Under the pieces are notes generated by a model. The model was not told the origin of the DNA, made no database searches, and worked only from the letters and a program-made list of their open reading frames with translations. Source: Cheiracanthium punctorium (taxonomy: Eukaryota; Arthropoda; Arachnida; Araneae; Cheiracanthiidae). Taken from it: a stretch of 64,000 bases of DNA. The stretch lies in assembly GCA_038373885.1 (NCBI GenBank), contig JAWZYV010015821.1, forward strand, positions 63,446 to 127,445. The letters are read 5' to 3'. A program made the position numbers and the translations under genes. Every line of letters begins with the position of its first letter. Positions within the stretch are counted from its first letter, which is position 1. Below, piece by piece: positions 8,420-18,977 of this stretch.

Positions 8420-11368
8420 GCAATACGAAATACCCCTCGTGTAGGTTTATCATAACAAAATACAATACATCCTTTTCAGAAATAGTTATATGCTTTTAGT
8501 GTATGTTAGAGATAACTGAAATTAAATTAATAACATAATGTACTTCTTAAATTTACAAAACACACGAAAAGCAGATATCAATATTCTGTTAATTACTTAT
8601 TTAGTAAAAGACAGCATGCAGTACTTAAATTTATCGAAAATGTGGCTACCTTTTAAATCTAGCAAAACAGCTCAATGAACTTAATGATTCCCATAAATTA
8701 GAGGCCTTAAAATACTGACACCCAGGTTTTTTTTTTTTAAGCCTCCTAAAATTAGTATAATATGTGCTAACTAAAAAAGTCCCTTAAATAAATGCAGTAG
8801 AATTTTTCAAATTCAAAGTCGACGGGACTTACCGATTCTGCATAACACACATTTCCAGATTATAAAAAATCCTGCAGTATTATTAAAAAAAAATCGTTGT
8901 AATCAGGTAAAGTTTTAAAAAAAAGACTTAAAATTTTTTTTAAAATAGAAAAATGTATTAAAAATAAAATACATTTACTGAGAAATTGCTTATTAGAAAG
9001 ATGCTATTCTTTTAAACATTTTTAATAAAATCTAAAACATTTTCTTTCGAATACTGATCTATTGTTATTTTAAGGTCTAATTTCGTAAATTGGAATTCCA
9101 AATTTAAGAAATTCTTCTGTATTTAAAAATAACAAATGGGGATATATTTAAAAGAAAAACGGGAAACAGATAAAAGTTTAAACACGCATGCGCGAAATCG
9201 CTAATAGCCATTGGAGGAACGTACGGTTCTTAAAGGAATTAACTAAAGTACGGTTGGAAACGGAATTCTACTTTAGCGTTACGACTTTCGGGGCATTAAC
9301 GACACAAGTGGAAACGCGCCTTAAAGCTCCGTTTCCACTTGTGTCTTTGCTGACTAAAATGTCGTAACGCTAAAGCAGATTTCCGTTTCCACTAGCTTTG
9401 TTATCTCTTTTAGAATCGTGCGCTTCCTCCAATGGCTATTAGTGATTTCGCGCATGCGTGTTTAAACTTTTATCTGTTTCCCGTTTATCTTTTAAATATA
9501 TCCCCTTTTGTTATTTTTGAATACAGAAGAATTCCTTAAATTTGGACTGCTAATTTACGGAATTTGAATTATCAAGACGAAATTAGACCTTAAAATAACA
9601 ATAAATCCGTATTCGAACGAAAATGTTTTAGATTTTATTAAAAATGTTTAAAAGAATAGCCTCTTTCTAATGAGCAATTTATCTGATTATAACGATTTTT
9701 TTATAACGATTTTTTTTATAATAATACAGGATTTTTATATGATCTGAAATTTTGTGTTATGCAGAATCGGTAAAGTCCCGTCTATTTTGAATTTGAAAAA
9801 TTCTACTGTATTTATTTAAGGTACTTTCTTAGGGCCGGATTCAAACGAAGCAGAGTTCTATCGTTTTCCGTTGTGATCGCGGAAATTTTCGACTGATTCC
9901 TATGTCTCCTATTCAAGTGAAACCTGTCTATCGCTTTTGGATCACGTGACACTGCGATCGGTGTTTTCCTATCGCTTTTTCAAAAGCGATCGTTTTCGAG
10001 AACATGGCGGATCGATCGGCGGATGGTTGATAAGAAGATTACAACAACAACGAAGACTTGTTATTTAAAATTACGAAGCAATCCGTAGGAATTATCAGAC
10101 AGGGAATTCTGCAAAAGATTTAGGCCTGCGGAAAGCTGAATTTTCTCGCAGAACAGAATTTCTGTAGGGTTTATTTTCTGTCGGCCTTCGAGTTCCACTC
10201 TACCAGACACTACGATGCAGGCGCCATCTATAGTCCTTATTTTAAATCGTTTATTGCTCGTTAAATTTGATGTTTGAAACAGCGCGAAAAAATACATGAA
10301 TAATTTCTCGAACAATGATCGAATAATTTCTCGCTAAAATAAGCATCCTAGCAACCCTCCTAAACAAATAAAAATATTCATACCACTATATTAAGGATGT
10401 CTTTGATTGTTAATTATATATCAGAACATAAAATATATAGTAATTCTACCCCTCCATTATAATTATAAACAGCTTCTCTGCCACAGAAAAATAAAATGTA
10501 GTAGGCAAACTAGAGAACAATTATTATTCGATAATTCGAACAATTCGACATGATAATTATGACGAACAATACTATTATTAATAATTTTCTAAAAAAAATC
10601 TTCATAAATTAAAAATGTATTTCCATGATTATAAACATACAAAATATATTAACCCAAACCAGTTAAAATTTTAAAACATTAACCTACAATACTGTTGGGG
10701 AAAAAAATTAAGACACAGCCTGTTGTCCGTTGCAACTCAAACATAAATAAATAAACACTTAGTCGTCGCCATTAAGTTAAAAGTTTTTTCCAGAGAAAGA
10801 TGCGATTTTTTTATTGGTTAACAGCGACTTTCTACGTCACCGGAAGTTGCGTTTTCACTCTGTAGCGATAAAGTTTCCATCTAGCAAATCTGTAAGTTCG
10901 ATCTCCTATTTTGTTTCACTTTGAATACACTTTTGCGATCGCTTGTAAAAGCGATCGAACTTCCAGAGAGAAAACGATCGTTTTGGAGATGACCGATCGC
11001 GTTTCGTTTGAATCGGGCCCTTAGTTAGCAAATATTATACTTATTTTAGGATGATAAAAAAAACACCTTGGTGTCAATGATTCCCATAAATTAGAGGCTT
11101 TAAAATACTAAGTTAATTGAGCTGTTTTGACAGATTTAATAGGCACCCGCATTTTTGATAAATTTACGTACTGCATGCTGTCTTTCACCAAGTATGTAAT
11201 GAATAGAATATTGATATCTGCTTTTTGTGTGTTTTATAAATTTAAGAAATACATTATGTTATTAATTTCAGTTGTCTCTAACATACACTAAAAGCATATA
11301 ACTATTTCTGAAAAGGTTGTATTGTATTGTGTTATGGTAAACCTACACGAGGAGTATTTCGTATTGCT
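8420..11368. mobile_element. Large near-palindromic foldback element split by another transposon
   Basis: The tips GCAATACGAAATAC (8420) and its inverse (ending 11368) start two arms that can be followed inward. Paired landmarks are GTTATATGCTTTTAGTGTATG, GCATGCTGTCTTT, TTCAAATTC beside TAGAATTTTTC, GATTCTGCATAAC, GCGCATGCGTGTTTAAAC and CCAATGGCTATTAG. They meet at ACACAAGTGGAAAC / GTTTCCACTTGTGT, centred near 9323. Without the insertion at 9832-11020 the palindrome is about 1.75 kb with arms near 0.88 kb. No protein-coding gene is visible in it. Its superfamily is unknown. Confidence 0.8.
9832..11020. mobile_element. Non-autonomous Harbinger-like DNA element, 1189 bp
   Basis: The terminal inverted repeats read GGGCCGGATTCAAACGAA (left) and GGGCCCGATTCAAACGAA (right, reverse complement), with one mismatch in 18. 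A TTA triplet flanks both ends (9829-9831, 11021-11023), matching the 3-bp target preference of PIF/Harbinger. The subterminal regions hold many copies of GCGATCG and CGATCG. No transposase frame is present, so it is non-autonomous. It interrupts the right arm of the foldback at 8420-11368, and removing it restores the pairing of that arm. Confidence 0.75.
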
Positions 11369-12014
11369 TATGTAAGGGAGGGGGTCTTGCCAAGGCCAGT
11401 CTGGAAAGTACAGGCCATGACAGCCGAGAAATTCAAGTGAGGTCACGTGGTCAAAGGAGGGAGAGATTTTCCAGGTATGTCCGAGGGAAGAGCAGGCTAT
11501 CGGATTATCAATTACCTTACCCACACCAACAGATAAGGACACTCGGCATCCCGCGTTCCACGCACGTGGTAAAATGGCAGAGTTTCGTTGAATATATTCA
11601 TAATATTTGTGCTACAAAATGATTTAGATCAAGATTGATCAAGCTATTGTGAATTTACAAAATTGTATGCCTGGATTCTTTCAGCCATTGGATTTGGATT
11701 ATTTGTTCCAGCAAATCATTAGCAGTTAGTTAGAAGTAAGTTGATTTTATGTTCCTTATAAAAATCTGCATTTTTTCCTTCTTAATTGTTGCATCACATT
11801 TCTTCTATTACAAGTTTTCGCTCTAATTTACATAAAATGTGATTGTGTTTAAGATTTTATATATTTATTTATTTTGAAAGTTTACATAAGTTACGATTAC
11901 ATGCAGCTTGTAAAAATTCGGCTTAGTTTCGAATCGCTAATATATTGCTTCTATTATCTAAGAAAAACTTAAAGACAATAATTGATCTACTTTAAACTGT
12001 AAATTTTTTATATA
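11369..12014. other. Gap upstream of the P-like relic
   Basis: Mixed composition up to about 11620, then AT-rich. A THAP zinc-finger exon might be expected upstream of the P-like transposase, but I could not identify one. Confidence 0.5.
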
Positions 12015-13560
12015 TTATACATATTTCTGAACTGTCCTAGTTATTTGAGAATAAAGTTACTTCTGAAAGAAAAGCTACTATCGAAAGAAAAAGAAAAATG
12101 GAAAAACTGGATGATGACTTATTGGAGATCTTAAAGGAAGATGAAATTAAATCTCTTGCAGATATTCAAGAAGAGCTGAAAAAAGAAAAAAATCGCGTTG
12201 GGGATTTTTTAAAGTAAAATAATGTATGTGTGCATTATTGTGAAGAATGTATACATTTTTTGTTTCTCAAGTGCTGTGATCATACGGAAATAATTAAATC
12301 TGTAAAAAATGACAAGAATCTGTAAGTAAATCTTTTTGAAGGTAAGAAAAATATTAATAATTTTCATTCAATATTAAATAACGATTTGCTAACTTGCTGG
12401 GGGGAATTGGAAAATATTTTATGAATAGCCAAAAATTATGAAATTTGTCAGTCTATTAATGCAGAAAAAGATAACTATGCGAAAGCAATTGAATATTGGC
12501 GATGTTTTTCAGAAGAAAAGTCCAGTTCTGACAATAGTAACTTAATTTCATTTCTGAACAAATGTCATTAACAAATAAATCTGTACATGGTAGAACTTAT
12601 AGTAGTGATTTAATGATATTTGCTTATTGTATTTATATTAGATCAACCGCGTGTTATTTATATTTGTATAACTCAAAAATAATTATTTTACCATCTCTAA
12701 GACACTTAAAACGAATTTCTGCTAACTTAAAAGTTTCACCAGGTATTACAACCTTAGACAATAAATCATTTTTAACAGAAAAATGTAATAATTTAAAAGA
12801 ACACGAAAAAATAGCTAATTTGTTAATCGATGAAATATATATTAAACCAAGTATTTTTTATAAATCTGATAAGCTATTAGGGTTTTCAAATAATAATGAT
12901 TCTATGTGTCCGGCAACAACTATACAAACATTTATGTATACATCATTATTTTCTAAAAGTAAAGAAATTATCGCGCTGGTACCCGTGAGTAAAATGGCAG
13001 CAGAAAATTTGTTTCAGATGACAAAAGATGTATTATTGTTAATGGAAAAAGTGGGATTTAGAGTATTGACAATTATTTCAGATAGTAATCGTATCAATCG
13101 AAATATGTTTGTTAAGTTGTGTGATAATAATTCATTACAGTGTTGTATACCTCACCCTTTTAATGAATCTGAGAAACTATTTTTACTGTTTGATAGCGTT
13201 CATTTAATCAAAAGTGTAAGAAATAACTGGATTTCCCAGATTAATAAAACATTTTATTTTCCCAATCCCGAAAATGACAATGAAATCCTAAAAGCATCGT
13301 TTTCTGACCTTGAAAATATTTATGATAAAGAAAAAAATGGCATTTTAAAAACCGCCCATAAATTGAATAATAAAGCTCTTTACCCGACAAGCATCGAAAA
13401 ACAGAATGTAAAATTGGCCTTGAAAATTTTTTGTAATACTAATTCTGCCTCAGTAAAATTATTCTCCTCTCGTGAAAACAATTCCGATTATCTACTGCGA
13501 TTTTCATAGATGTTATAAATAAATGGTGGCAAATTATGAATATTAAACCAAGCAGCAATT
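12015..13560 (+). pseudogene. Decayed P-element/THAP9-like transposase
   Basis: Three coding remnants follow in order. First, about 12040-12220 encodes a Lys/Glu-rich coiled coil (MEKLDDDLLEILKE...), as found after the THAP domain of P-type transposases. Second, about 12430-12570 encodes KAIEYWRCFSEE-type sequence. Third, a 315-codon open frame at 12562-13509 contains HGRTYSSDLMIFAY, LIDEIYIKPSIFY (a candidate first catalytic Asp) and LFDSVHLIKSVRNNW, all hallmarks of the P-element RNase-H-like/GTP-binding region. After 13500 the similarity continues in another frame (FIDVINKWW), so a frameshift ends the open frame early. Stops separate the remnants, and the C-terminal part is missing where the tandem repeat begins at about 13565. 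No terminal repeats were found. It is a relic. Confidence 0.75.
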
Positions 13561-13564
13561 CATC

Positions 13565-14158
13565 AGTGGCCTAACTTTGGCCAAACATCGCTCACCGAGG
13601 AAGTTGACATGGGGCCAACATCGCCGGCGATATGGGCGATTGATTGGGGATGTCTCATCGGGTGAAGATTGGCCAATCTTCTTTCGCCAATGGATTTGAT
13701 CGTCGGTCGAACAGCCGCCAAACAGATACCAATAACTTTCATCGTCGGTCGAACAGTGGCCAAACAGATACCAATGACTTTCATCGTCGGTCGAACAGTC
13801 GCCAAACAGATACCAATGACTTTCATCGTCGGTCGAACAGTCGCCAAACAGATACCAATGGCTTTCATCGTCGGTCGAACAGTCGCCAAACAGATACCAA
13901 TGACTTTCATCGTCGGTCGAACAGTCGCCAAACAGATACCAATGGCTTTCATCGTCGGTCGAACAGTCGCCAAAAAGATACCAATGGCTTTCATCGTCGG
14001 TCGAACAGTCGCCAAACAGATACCAATGACTTTCATCGTCGGTCGACCAATCGCCAAACAGTTATTATCGACCGTCGATCAATTGCCAAACGTTTTTATC
14101 GACGATCGACCAGTCGCCAAAGAGTTATTATCGAAGGACGACCAATCGCCAAATGTTA
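13565..14158. repeat. 42-bp minisatellite with degenerate flanks
   Basis: Nearly identical 42-bp units (core TCATCGTCGGTCGAACAGTC plus GCCAAACAGATACCAATG) repeat about eight times between about 13690 and 14045. Shorter degenerate units of about 30 bp around GACCAATCGCCAAA continue to 14158. The left part (13565-13690) has similar GGCCAACATCG-type words. Because 42 is a multiple of three, several frames stay open across it on both strands; these are artefacts of periodicity, not genes. It abuts the broken end of the P-like relic, so it may be internal to a transposon. Confidence 0.9.
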
Positions 14159-15868
14159 ACCCAAGCAATTCCAGCCTTTATACCCCAGTTTATATTGTAT
14201 ATCTATAAATTATTCACTCTAAAGGTAATTTTATTATTTCAGTTTTTTTTTTTCAATCTGACAATTAATAGTACTTTATATGTATGTATATATTGTCACC
14301 TTTAATAAAAAGGTGGTTATTTATTACGTTCCATTCATAGCTATCCTGGGCTAGAAGAGGGAGATAGTGAGCGTCCCCATTCCCCAATTAGAAACAAACC
14401 CCCCTCCCCCTGATGCTCCACTGCCGTGAGAGTTTTTCTGAGGAATTGATAAAAAGAGAAGCGCAAAGTGTCATTTACAAGACAAATACCTCTCTCTCTC
14501 TCTGGCCTTTTCTCATTTACAAATATATTGAAAACTTATGTCCGGTAAATAAGCATTATCTTTGTGGGTTTTCTTTTGTTTTTTCATTTGTTCGAAGGCT
14601 AAACACAAATATTTTAATTAAAATTATGAATAAAAAAATAAAACAAAATCTAAAATTTTCACTGTTAATTTTTAAAGTCTCGAAACCCGAATTTTAACAT
14701 CACACTTTAATATTTTTACGAGTTTTTCAGCGTTTCAATGGGTAATCATTACTAGTACATTGTACATTACTACAAGTACATTATTAGTCTGTTTTAAGTC
14801 ATTACACTAATATTTAGATTTTAGAATGAGGAAAAGAAGTAAAGGAAACTGCAAAAAAAAAATAAACTGGTACATAAAATAACATATTTGGTCAAAAACC
14901 ATTTTTTAATACATAAAACCCTTTAGTTATGTTTAATTTGAACTACTTTATATTCAAAATAAAAAAATATACTACTGCACCTTGTTCGGGGGTTGGCTTG
15001 GCTTGGGTTTGAATGTCTAAAGGCCAATATTAGACAAATATAATTTATTTTATAAAAGGCCAGAAACATTTTATTGATAGAAAATAGGACTGAGGATCTA
15101 ACTAAAACAGATGAAACTCACACGTTAAATCTGTAGGCCGATTCGGTATTATTAATTCTGGTTATTGTTCAAAAAACAATCAAATAAAATAATTAGCAAC
15201 TTATGATGAATTTAATCCATTAAGTTATGTAAAGATTTTAATTATTTCTTTAATTGATCGTTTTCAAGAGGAATGCTTGCTTATGTAAAAATCATAAAGA
15301 AATTCTGTTAATGCTTAATCTACAACACAGATGACATATTATTCGTATCGATTATTTTGAAACTCTTTTGTATTTTGATACTAATAAAAATAATTATAAC
15401 ACAGAACTATAGTCCATTGGAATTCTTTTTAATTTATTTATTTATTTATGCGGGGAGGGAAAGTAATGCGAAATCAGATAAAAAGTATAATGATTTATCT
15501 GGAAGCGTTTAAAATGTAGTCAAATATGTAAAATGCATAAGGTATTAAAAAATCATTTAAAATGATACACATAACTAAAAATAATTTTCAGATTTCATTT
15601 TACGGCTTAAATTGAATAATTAACGAATACATAAAGTTATTTCAGTCATTAAAATATCTCTCTGATCGGGATAAAAACTAATCTATAAGAGCAATTTTAT
15701 TATTTTTATTTACTTGTAAGTTCATATATACTTTAAAATCTAAACATTATTTAGAAAATAAAATTTTTTTCCATTGTGATAAAACTGTATATCTAAGGAT
15801 TCTTTTAAAAGCAAAAGGGGTGATCGCATTGCACAAAAAGAGTATGTAGATACTCGCAATGGTGGATA
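14159..15868. other. AT-rich gap with simple sequence
   Basis: No gene seen. It contains a short TC tract near 14490 and TTTA repeats near 15430. Otherwise AT-rich. Confidence 0.6.
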
Positions 15869-15907
15869 AAAAAAAAAAATAATAATAATAATAATAATAA
15901 TAATAAT
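15869..15907. repeat. (AAT)n microsatellite
   Basis: A poly-A run leads into about ten tandem AAT triplets. An open frame across it on the minus strand is low-complexity Ile/Phe sequence and is not a gene. Confidence 0.9.
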
Positions 15908-15987
15908 TCTGGAGGAGGCACAAAACATTTTTTGTCGCATTTTCTTATGAAATCACTAGAATTTACAAAACAAGTCAATCATCTCTA

Positions 15988-16056
15988 CAGTGTAAATTTA
16001 GTTCGTCTGGGGGTACGTGCCCCTATGCCCCCCCCCCCTGGACACTAAATATACAC
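15988..16056. repeat. Small inverted repeat around a G/C tract
   Basis: AGTGTAAATTTAGT at the left is repeated inverted (ACTAAATATACACT) at the right, enclosing CTGGGGG and CCCCC tracts. It resembles a very short MITE. No target duplication is evident. Confidence 0.45.
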
Positions 16057-16895
16057 TCCAGCTTAATATTCACGAGAAACTATGAAGTTAAAAGTAGGGC
16101 TCAATTCAGATTTTTAGGAGCCTTGCGTTGTAATCAATGCATTTATCTTTGAGGTATTTTATTTGGTGATATTAATATTTTTTAAGTTGAGGATCATTGT
16201 TATCAAAAATAATAAAATGACCTTTATCAGCTGTAATTAGCGTTGGATCGATTCCTGGAAAATTGTGTGTTTTGTACTCTCTCTCACTCTCTCTCTCTCT
16301 CTAATACATTATTTTATTTTCCTTCTCTAAATTGCTTAGAGCATCTCAAAAGGTGGCCTTTCCCGCAATCCCTAGTAATAATAGAACAAAAGTATACTTC
16401 CGTTGCATTTCCTCATTGGAAAACGAATCGTATGAACTGCACAAAGACCTCGAGTCTGGGTGTAAGTTACACCATTTTTTCGCTACAATCGCTATTTTAC
16501 TTACTGTTTTACTTACAATGTTTAACTATAAATGAGGAGGCTTAACGGCAGATACTGTTCTGTGCAGATCTATTCCAGTGTTATCACTCTATCTGTAAAG
16601 CCTGCTAACAATAGCTTAGACAAGGTGATTGTCACTAATAAAAAGAAATCTTGGGTTGGAGAGCTCCTTTACAGACTGTTTTTGTAAATTTTCGTGGAAA
16701 AACTCTTCGGAAAAATTTAAAAGTGTACGGGAGTGGGAAAATAATGGAGTTTCCTTTCCTTTTCAAATAGACAAGCAAGACATATATTGCATTTTCTTTT
16801 TGCTATTTGCTTCCCTCAAACATCAATTCCGATTTTCTCTTACGCGTGTAAATTTCAGATTATTTTCAAGAGTTCTCTGACAGCTGATTTTAATT
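16057..16895. other. Gap upstream of the piggyBac relic
   Basis: Includes a TC-rich tract at about 16275-16302. Short open frames here have no recognisable motif. The 5' end of the piggyBac-like element may lie in this stretch, but its terminal repeat was not found. Confidence 0.5.
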
Positions 16896-18043
16896 ATGAT
16901 GTGCGTCAGTGACAGCGTATCTGATTATTTTTTTGAGACTGATTCTAGTAGTGATAGTGATTCTGTGGATATCTCATCTGTTCGTAATTGGTGTAAATTA
17001 GATATTAATTCTCCGTTACCAGCCCCGCCTCGATTTCATTTCACAGAGTCACCCGGTATTTTATTTCAAATTGACGACCCAACCGATCCTCTACAGTTTT
17101 TCTCAAAATTATTTGATGATGCTGTTCTTGAACAAATCGTGGAACAAACGAATTTGTTTGCTTTGCAGTATTTCAATACTCACAATGTTACTCCAAAATC
17201 AAGATGCACAGAATGGGCAAACACTGATAAAAAGGAAATGCTGCTGTTTTTATCGTTGCTGATTCTAGAGGGATTTCAGGAAAAACCCCGAGAGTCCCTG
17301 TACTTGTCGAAAATTCCAGTTTTGAAAACGCCTTACTTTGTCAAAAATATGAGAGAAAAAAGCTTTAGCCTGATCATGAAATTTTTGCACTTTTGTGATA
17401 ATGAGAGCTACGTGGATGCAGAAAACCAGAATAATCCACTTTAAAAAATCGAAACAGTAATGCATATTATTGTAAAAAATTTTCAGAAATGTTACACACC
17501 CGAGAGAGATTTATCAATTGATGAATCTCTTCTGATTTTCAAAGGAAGGCGCGGGTGGAAATTATACCGTCTAAACGAGCAGGATTCGGGATAAATTTTT
17601 TCGTGCTCTGTGAATTATCGTCTGGATACGTTTCGAATTTGATGATATACACCGGAAAAAAGACGAAATACTAGCCAGGATACAAACAAAACGGAACTGG
17701 TGTAAAGGCCGTAATGACCTTACTGGACAGATATTTAGACAAGGGCTACTGTGTAACAATAGACAATTTTTATAATTCTCCCTCTTTAGCAGAAATACTT
17801 AAAACCCGGAAAACTGACGTTTACGGAACATAGTGAATTAGTAGGGAGGATATTCCAGAAGAACTGAAAAATAAAAAAATTTATTATATTTTTTTTCTGA
17901 AAATCCCCAAAATTACGAATTAATACAACTGAGAATGATCTACATGTGGCTATTATTTTTATTATCCAAATAAAACCATTTTCTAACTTAAAAATTCCAA
18001 ACAAATGTTGAAATTCGGAGAATGGGCAATTTTCTGATTTTTA
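16896..18043 (+). pseudogene. Decayed piggyBac-type transposase (PGBD-like)
   Basis: The first remnant (16896-17444, 182 codons) has an acidic Ser/Asp-rich N-terminus (ETDSSSDSDSVD). It then reads DPTDPLQFFSKLFDD, EWANTDKKEMLLFLSLLI, SLYLSKIPVLKTPYF and MREKSFSLIMKFLHF, the order found in DDE_Tnp_1_7 transposases. It stops at a TAA at 17442. The same frame resumes with YTPERDLSIDESLL, carrying the first catalytic Asp (codon 17520-17522). A frameshift later, VTIDNFYNSPSLAE carries the second (17762-17764). More stops and shifts follow. A hAT MITE at 18052 borders the 3' part. It is not functional. Whether it was a transposon or a domesticated PGBD gene cannot be told, though decay favours a transposon. 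Confidence 0.85.
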
Positions 18044-18051
18044 TGTAGCGT

Positions 18052-18302
18052 CAGTAGCTGATTCAGGGGAGGGGCTAGGGGGCTTCAGCCCCCCCCCCAA
18101 AAGAGATTGCTAAAGGGTAACATTCTGCTTCATTATGCACATTGAGTATGTAAAGTGATCTTTTTTAATCATTTAGCCCCTCCCAAAAGTTTTTACATTG
18201 GTTTAGACTAAAATTTTGCTTTATTGTACATTTTGTTTGGGTTAAATAAGCTTTTTTCAAAATTTAGTCCCTCCCAAAACAGACTTTCTGGATCCGCCAC
18301 TG
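18052..18302. mobile_element. hAT MITE, 251 bp, perfect 8-bp target duplication
   Basis: The termini are CAGTAGCTGATTC (left) and CAGTGGCGGATCC (right, reverse complement). TGTAGCGT is duplicated exactly at 18044-18051 and 18303-18310. The interior has G/C tracts and repeated CCCCTCCCAAAA-like words, and no coding. It lies at the 3' edge of the piggyBac relic. Confidence 0.9.
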
Positions 18303-18784
18303 TGTAGCGTGTATTATTTTTTCTACATTTTTTTTTTTTTTTTTTTTTTTTACATAATTATGAAACATTTCCACTGAAAACAACAGGGTGGATTTTATTA
18401 CGTTTTTTGAGCGCAACTTTTCTAAATTTTTGGAGTCGTGGCAATAAAAGTTTTGGTTTAAATTAGTACAAACTATAATCATCACATCGCTTTGGGTGCA
18501 CTTGAAATATTTTTATTCTTGGTTAAGATAATTATTTGCATTATATACAAATGGGAGTAACCTTTACTATTATAAGTGAAGTAATGTATATAGTAAATAC
18601 ACACAGGTTTTTGTGGGCTTCTGTATTTTTTTCTTTTTTTGTACTTGGGGCGAGGGGAGAGGATGTAGTGGTGATCGAAGGCAATTACTATTTGAATTAA
18701 AATGGAATGACTCATGGACTCAGTATTGCAAAAGTAAAAGCAGACTATAAACAAGTTAAGGAAAACTGCAGAAGATATAGCACA
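18303..18784. other. Gap with a poly-T tract
   Basis: A T run of about 24 lies at 18327-18350. The rest is AT-rich. No gene recognised. Confidence 0.6.
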
Positions 18785-18792
18785 AGTTAAGG

Positions 18793-18969
18793 CAGAGCCT
18801 GATTATGACCAACGGGGACCCCGGGCATTGGAGAATTTGGGGGCCCCCATCTATGAAATTTGTTTTATTTTTCATAAAATTTTGATATAAAAAATATATT
18901 TCAGAAAAATATTTGAAATTGGGGACCCTGGGCAAAGTCCCAATTTGCCCATGGGATAATAAGGCTCTG
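18793..18969. mobile_element. hAT MITE, 177 bp, CAGAGCC termini
   Basis: It begins CAGAGCCTGATTATGACC and ends in the inverse AATAAGGCTCTG. The flanks AGTTAAGG (18785-18792) and AGTTAAGC (18970-18977) form an 8-bp duplication with one mismatch. The interior holds GGGGACCC and GGGCCCCC motifs. A related remnant lies at 52415-52577. Confidence 0.8.
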
Positions 18970-18977
18970 AGTTAAGC

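Noticed and set aside
13565..14158. CRISPR-like array
   Set aside because: Units are contiguous without unique spacers, and the context is eukaryotic.
13563..14208. Open frames of 164-179 codons on both strands with repeating VGRTVAKQIP or RRSNSRQTDTND peptides
   Set aside because: They follow from a 42-bp tandem unit without stops, not from protein coding.
16243..16880. Short + strand frames (60-100 codons) upstream of the piggyBac relic
   Set aside because: They have no recognisable motif and include a TC microsatellite and AT-rich random-like peptides.
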